Assembly (NCBI GenBank): GCA_035634255.1
Contig: DASQDI010000009.1
Span: 1 to 29,397, forward strand
Reading direction: 5' to 3'
Source of the DNA: DATLMR01 sp035634255
GTDB taxonomy: Bacteria; Acidobacteriota; Blastocatellia; UBA7656
DNA length: 29,397 bases
Every line of letters starts with the position of its first letter. Within the stretch, counting starts at the first letter, position 1. The position numbers were made by a program, and so were the translations under genes. Positions 25,731-29,397 of this stretch are shown here, piece by piece. A model generated the notes under the pieces. The model saw only the letters and a program-made list of their open reading frames with translations, made no database searches and had not been told where the DNA came from.

Positions 25731-28151
25731 ATGCCAGACTGCCTTATAATCGGGTTCAACGACTTCGGCTTCGAAGGGTTTGTGGAGATGGTCAGGTCTA
25801 TGGGTACGGACTCCGGGGCTTACAAAGACCTCGATCTGACCTTCATCGAGTACGAAGGCAAACCGGTCCACAGCATGGACATTCTTAACCACTTTTACCT
25901 CCCGACCAAGGGCGAAGGTCAAAAGCCCTTTCACAACTCCGACTTCCTCTGGCCCGTAGTCACCTACCTCGGCTCCTACCTCTGGAGAAGGGGATACAGT
26001 TTTGACTACGTGAACCTCTTCCAGTCGGAGAAAGAGAGGCTGAAAGAGAAGCTCCTGAAGGAAGACATCCTGACCGTTGCGATAACGACGACCCTGTACG
26101 TTTCGCCGCACCCGATCCTGGAGGTCGTCTCTTTCATCAGGCAGTACAACAAGACTGCGAAGATTATTCTCGGAGGCCCTTACGTCTCCAATCAGGCCAA
26201 GATGGACGACCCGGAAAGCCTTCAGCTTTTGTTCAAGTACCTGGGGGCGGATTTTTACGTCATCAGCTCGGAGGGCGAGGCGTCTCTCGCGGGCATCCTC
26301 AACGCGCTCAAAAACGGGGCCGACCTCAACTCCGTCGACAACATCGCCTACAAGGATGGGGACGGCTTCAGGGTGACCGCAACGTCGGTCGAGTCGAATG
26401 ACCTTGAGCAGAACATGGTCAATTACGGCCTCTTTCCGCCCGACGAGTTCGCCGGGTTCGTGACACTCAGGTCGGCCAAATCATGCCCGTTTTCCTGTGC
26501 TTTTTGCGGCTTCCCGCAGAGGGCGGGGAAGTACACATACCTGCCCGTCAATCTGGTGGAGCAGGAGCTTGACGCGATCAAGGCGCTCGGCACGGTCCAC
26601 ACGCTGACCTTCATCGACGACACGTTCAACGTCCCGAAGGCCCGGTTCAAAGAGCTGCTCAGGATGATGATCAAGAACAAATACGGGTTCAGGTGGAACT
26701 CTTACCTTCGCAGCGACCACGTGGACGAAGAGGCGCTCGACCTGATGGCCGAGAGCGGTTGCGACGGGGTCTTCCTCGGGGTCGAGTCCGGGAGCGATTT
26801 CATGCTCGAGCGGATGAATAAGACCTCGCGCCGGAAAGACTACCTCAGAGTGATCCCCCAACTGCGCGAGCGCGGCATCGTCAGCTATGCGTCGCTCATC
26901 ATCGGCTTTCCGGGCGAGACGTACGAAACGGCTAACGACACGCTTGAGTTCATCGAGGAGGCCCGGCCGGACTTCTTCAGGGCGCAGCTCTGGTATTGCG
27001 ACCCGACGACCCCGATCTGGAACGAGCGCGATAAGTACGGGGTGAAAGGCTCGGCCTTCAACTGGCGGCACGACACCATGGACGCGAGGACCGCCTGCGA
27101 CCTGGTGGATAAGTTCTTCTTCTCCGTGCGCAATTCGATCTGGCTCCCCCAGAACGGGTTCGAGCTTTGGAGCGTCTACTACCTCCAGAGGAAGGGGATG
27201 AGGCTCGACCAGATCAAGAACTTTCTCAGGTGCTTCAACGCGGGCGTGAAAGAGAAGATGATTCACGGCGGCGGTAAGTCGATCTCGCGCGAGCTGATCG
27301 ACAGCATCGCCTGTTGCGCCCGCTTCGAGGACGGGGTCGAGCCGGATATGCGCCCCGCGGAAGTCTACTCGGGCGCGGGGTACAGAGAGGCGGAACGATT
27401 CTGGGTCGAGCAGTTCTCGTCCCCCTGGACGACATCGAACGTGGAAGAGCTTAGCGAGAGCGGCGGGACGGATGATTCGGGATGGGCCAGCGTGCCGGTG
27501 CTCGTGGGCTCCGATATTTTGGAGAAGGTGGAAGCGCAGCACGAGGCCGGCCTGTCGCGCATTCTTCTCGCCGCCTTCGCCGTCATGCTTTCGAGGGTCG
27601 CGGGGCGCGAGGACGCCGTCATCGTGACCCACCTCCCCGACGAGGGCGCTCGGAGCGCCTGCCCCGTGAGGACCTCCGCCTCATGGGACATCGGCTTCCG
27701 GCAGTTCGTGCGGAGCACGGAGAGCCGGGTGACCGCCTCCCTCGCGCATGCCTTGTACGCATTAAATATATTGAGCAACCCATACCGGCTCGCGGAGTAC
27801 GGCGTGACCCCCCCCGTTTTCGGAGTCGGGTACTCGTTCGCCAGCGCCCCGGGCTCGGCGGCCACCGAGGGCCTGCAAGGGGAGCTGAAGTATTACCCGG
27901 ATGTGGCCGGATCGATGGGCCTCGTGCTCAGCGTCCGCAGGGAAGAGGGCGGGGCGCGCCTGCGGCTCGAATACGCCTCCGATCTTTTCAGGGGTGAAGT
28001 CATAGAGAAGCTCGCCGCCTGCTTCGAATCGATCATGGCTCAGGTGAGCGACCGACCGGACGCTCTGCTCGAAGAGCTGACTCTGGGCGGGGAAATCCTG
28101 GACCGGGCCGTCGCCGTCAAGGTGGACGAGAGCGAGGTCTTCAACTTTTGA
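25731..28151 (+). CDS. B12-type radical SAM enzyme fused to half a condensation domain
   Basis: 806 residues. The ATG at 25731 is chosen because AAGGAG lies 6 bases upstream. Residues about 1-215 look like a cobalamin-binding-type Rossmann domain (IILGGPYVS; no DxHxxG seen). Residues about 235-480 form a radical SAM core with CPFSCAFC (C252, C256, C259), then FIDDTF, FLGVESGSD and SLIIGFPGET. From about 551 (YREAERFWVEQF) to 790 the sequence follows the C-terminal lobe of a condensation domain, and the protein ends VDESEVFNF. The opening MPDCLIIGFND recalls, from memory, PhpK-like radical SAM methyltransferases found near NRPS genes; substrate and reaction are not readable. The fused C lobe suggests action on a carrier-bound intermediate. 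It is cotranscribed with both neighbours. Confidence 0.88.
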   Translation: MPDCLIIGFNDFGFEGFVEMVRSMGTDSGAYKDLDLTFIEYEGKPVHSMDILNHFYLPTKGEGQKPFHNSDFLWPVVTYLGSYLWRRGYSFDYVNLFQSEKERLKEKLLKEDILTVAITTTLYVSPHPILEVVSFIRQYNKTAKIILGGPYVSNQAKMDDPESLQLLFKYLGADFYVISSEGEASLAGILNALKNGADLNSVDNIAYKDGDGFRVTATSVESNDLEQNMVNYGLFPPDEFAGFVTLRSAKSCPFSCAFCGFPQRAGKYTYLPVNLVEQELDAIKALGTVHTLTFIDDTFNVPKARFKELLRMMIKNKYGFRWNSYLRSDHVDEEALDLMAESGCDGVFLGVESGSDFMLERMNKTSRRKDYLRVIPQLRERGIVSYASLIIGFPGETYETANDTLEFIEEARPDFFRAQLWYCDPTTPIWNERDKYGVKGSAFNWRHDTMDARTACDLVDKFFFSVRNSIWLPQNGFELWSVYYLQRKGMRLDQIKNFLRCFNAGVKEKMIHGGGKSISRELIDSIACCARFEDGVEPDMRPAEVYSGAGYREAERFWVEQFSSPWTTSNVEELSESGGTDDSGWASVPVLVGSDILEKVEAQHEAGLSRILLAAFAVMLSRVAGREDAVIVTHLPDEGARSACPVRTSASWDIGFRQFVRSTESRVTASLAHALYALNILSNPYRLAEYGVTPPVFGVGYSFASAPGSAATEGLQGELKYYPDVAGSMGLVLSVRREEGGARLRLEYASDLFRGEVIEKLAACFESIMAQVSDRPDALLEELTLGGEILDRAVAVKVDESEVFNF

Positions 28152-28186
28152 GAAGCCGAACGGCAGATCAACCGGAGTGAAACGAT

Positions 28187-29397
28187 ATGAGCAACGCGAA
28201 GCCGGAGATAGTCTTTTTTGACAGAAAGCTGATCGAAGAGCGCGACCACTGGGTCGGGAAGCTCTCCGGGGTTTCGGAGCCCTCGACCCTGAGGCCGGAT
28301 TACCCGCGCGTCGGGCAATTCCACGGGCGGAATGGGGTTCTTGACCTGAACATGCCGCAGGAGCTTTATGGGAAGCTCCTTAAGCTGACCAACAGCGGCC
28401 CCTTCCTTATCTACACGACATTGATGGCGGCCCTGAAGGTATGTCTCTTCAGGTACTCAGGAATCGAATCGGTCGCGGTGGGCAGCCCCGCGCGCAGGCA
28501 GGGGGGAGAGTCTGACGAGTTCGTCAATGGCTTGGCAATCGTGGACGACGTGGATGATCGGCTCTCGTTCAAAGAGTTCCTGCTGAAGCAGAGGGACACT
28601 CTGCTTGAGGCTTACTCGCGCCAGCGGTATCCGTTCAGGCAACTGCTCGCGGACCTGCGGCTCTCCGATACCGAGAACGGGTGCCCGCTGTTCGACGTGG
28701 CTCTGACGTTGAACGAGATTCATCACCGGATGTACGAGGCCCGGCACGGCATTCAGGTAACCTTTGACAGGGAGCCCGAGAGGATGAAGGGGCGCGTGGA
28801 GTTCAACTCGGACATCTTTAAACCCGAGACCGTCGAGCGGTTCGCGGGCCATTTCCTCAATATCCTTGAGGCCGCGGTGGAGAATCCGAGCGCGAAGATA
28901 GGGGCGATCCCGATGCTCTCGGAAGAGGAACGGCACAGAATTCTGGTCGAGTGGAACGACACCCGCAAGGAGTTTCCGTCCGACTGCTGCGCGCACCATC
29001 TCTTCGAGGCGCAGGTCGAACGGACTCCCCAGGCCATAGCGCTTCAGTTCGGAGACAGGTCGGTCACTTATCAAGAGCTTGACGAGCGCGCGAACAAGAT
29101 AGCGCGCTACCTCCAACAACTCGGAGTAGGGCCGGAATCTCTCGTGGGCATCTGCATCGAGCGGAGCATCGAGATGGTTGAAGCGTTGCTCGGCACTTTA
29201 AAAGCGGGGGGCGGGTACGTGCCTCTCGATGCTTCCTACCCGCGAGAGCGTTTGGCATACATGGCGAAGGACGCGGGCATCAGGGTGCTGTTGACTCAGT
29301 CCAGCTTGCTCGACAACTTCTCACACCTCGTCTCTCACGTCGTCTGCCTGGACTCCTCACGCCAGCAGGTCGACTCACTCAGCCCGCTCAGGCCTGA
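28187..29397 (+). CDS. Second NRPS, 3'-truncated by the window: half C then A domain
   Basis: 403 complete codons are open to the window end. Residues about 8-245 match only the C-terminal lobe of a condensation domain (FFDRKLIEERDHWVGKLSG at 10-28, YSRQRYPFRQLLADL at 143-157). No N-terminal lobe with HHxxxDG precedes it. The linker IPMLSEEERHRILVEWNDTR (241-260) leads to an A domain from about 265, with VTYQELDERANKIARYL (293-309) and LKAGGGYVPLDASYPRERLA (338-357). The specificity pocket and everything downstream lie outside the window, so the residue cannot be predicted. The start has GGAG 9 bases upstream and lies 35 bases after the radical SAM gene. It should accept the acyl-alanyl chain from the first synthetase, through the latter's terminal C domain. 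Confidence 0.92.
   Translation, partial: MSNAKPEIVFFDRKLIEERDHWVGKLSGVSEPSTLRPDYPRVGQFHGRNGVLDLNMPQELYGKLLKLTNSGPFLIYTTLMAALKVCLFRYSGIESVAVGSPARRQGGESDEFVNGLAIVDDVDDRLSFKEFLLKQRDTLLEAYSRQRYPFRQLLADLRLSDTENGCPLFDVALTLNEIHHRMYEARHGIQVTFDREPERMKGRVEFNSDIFKPETVERFAGHFLNILEAAVENPSAKIGAIPMLSEEERHRILVEWNDTRKEFPSDCCAHHLFEAQVERTPQAIALQFGDRSVTYQELDERANKIARYLQQLGVGPESLVGICIERSIEMVEALLGTLKAGGGYVPLDASYPRERLAYMAKDAGIRVLLTQSSLLDNFSHLVSHVVCLDSSRQQVDSLSPLRP

Overview
The window is about 29 kb of GC-rich, densely coded bacterial DNA. The best guess is Acidobacteriota, possibly class Blastocatellia. The main clue is a full-length ADOP-type MacB/FtsX permease beside a DUF4097 protein, a combination typical of that phylum, together with scattered housekeeping genes. 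This is inference from gene content only; no rRNA, tRNA, CRISPR array or insertion sequence was seen.

Left part (1-7.7 kb), chromosomal housekeeping. A 5'-truncated ribonuclease J is followed by a YkuE-like metallophosphoesterase on the + strand. Convergent to them on the - strand are a DUF4112 membrane protein, a pilin-like protein, a PAS-containing sensor histidine kinase with an ankyrin-repeat exported protein just upstream, and a secreted MBL-fold hydrolase. Two intrinsic terminators (2813-2872 and 5992-6035) and a TTGACA-type promoter (7672-7702) delimit the - strand units.

Middle (7.7-10.9 kb). About 900 bp without a gene separates the MBL gene from a membrane-bound M28 metallopeptidase. 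The gap contains a near-consensus sigma70 promoter (TTGCAT-N17-TATAAT) roughly 670 bp ahead of the peptidase start, followed by several hairpins, two of which share an arm. It may be a long structured leader or an unrecognised ncRNA.

Right part (10.97 kb to the end), a nonribosomal lipopeptide locus, all on the + strand. Order: MbtH protein, type II thioesterase, ADOP permease, DUF4097 protein, a 116-aa protein of unknown family, a 2231-aa synthetase (FAAL-ACP-C-A-PCP-C), a 753-aa protein made only of condensation-domain parts, an 806-aa radical SAM enzyme fused to half a condensation domain, and a second synthetase that begins with half a C domain followed by an A domain and runs off the window. 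Inferred assembly: the FAAL activates a fatty acid and loads it on the ACP, the first C domain acylates a residue (the A-domain code reads DLFNNALTYK, pointing to alanine, less likely glycine), and the terminal C domain hands the acyl-aminoacyl chain to the next synthetase in trans. The two odd proteins lie exactly at that hand-over.

The most unusual feature is this junction. Four consecutive proteins carry isolated C-terminal lobes of C domains, one full C domain has lost its catalytic histidine, a radical SAM enzyme is fused to a C lobe, and three successive proteins end in short acidic/aromatic tails (EFGDSFSI, VEQFDFQF, ESEVFNF). Together this looks like a docking system that brings a radical SAM tailoring enzyme into an NRPS line.
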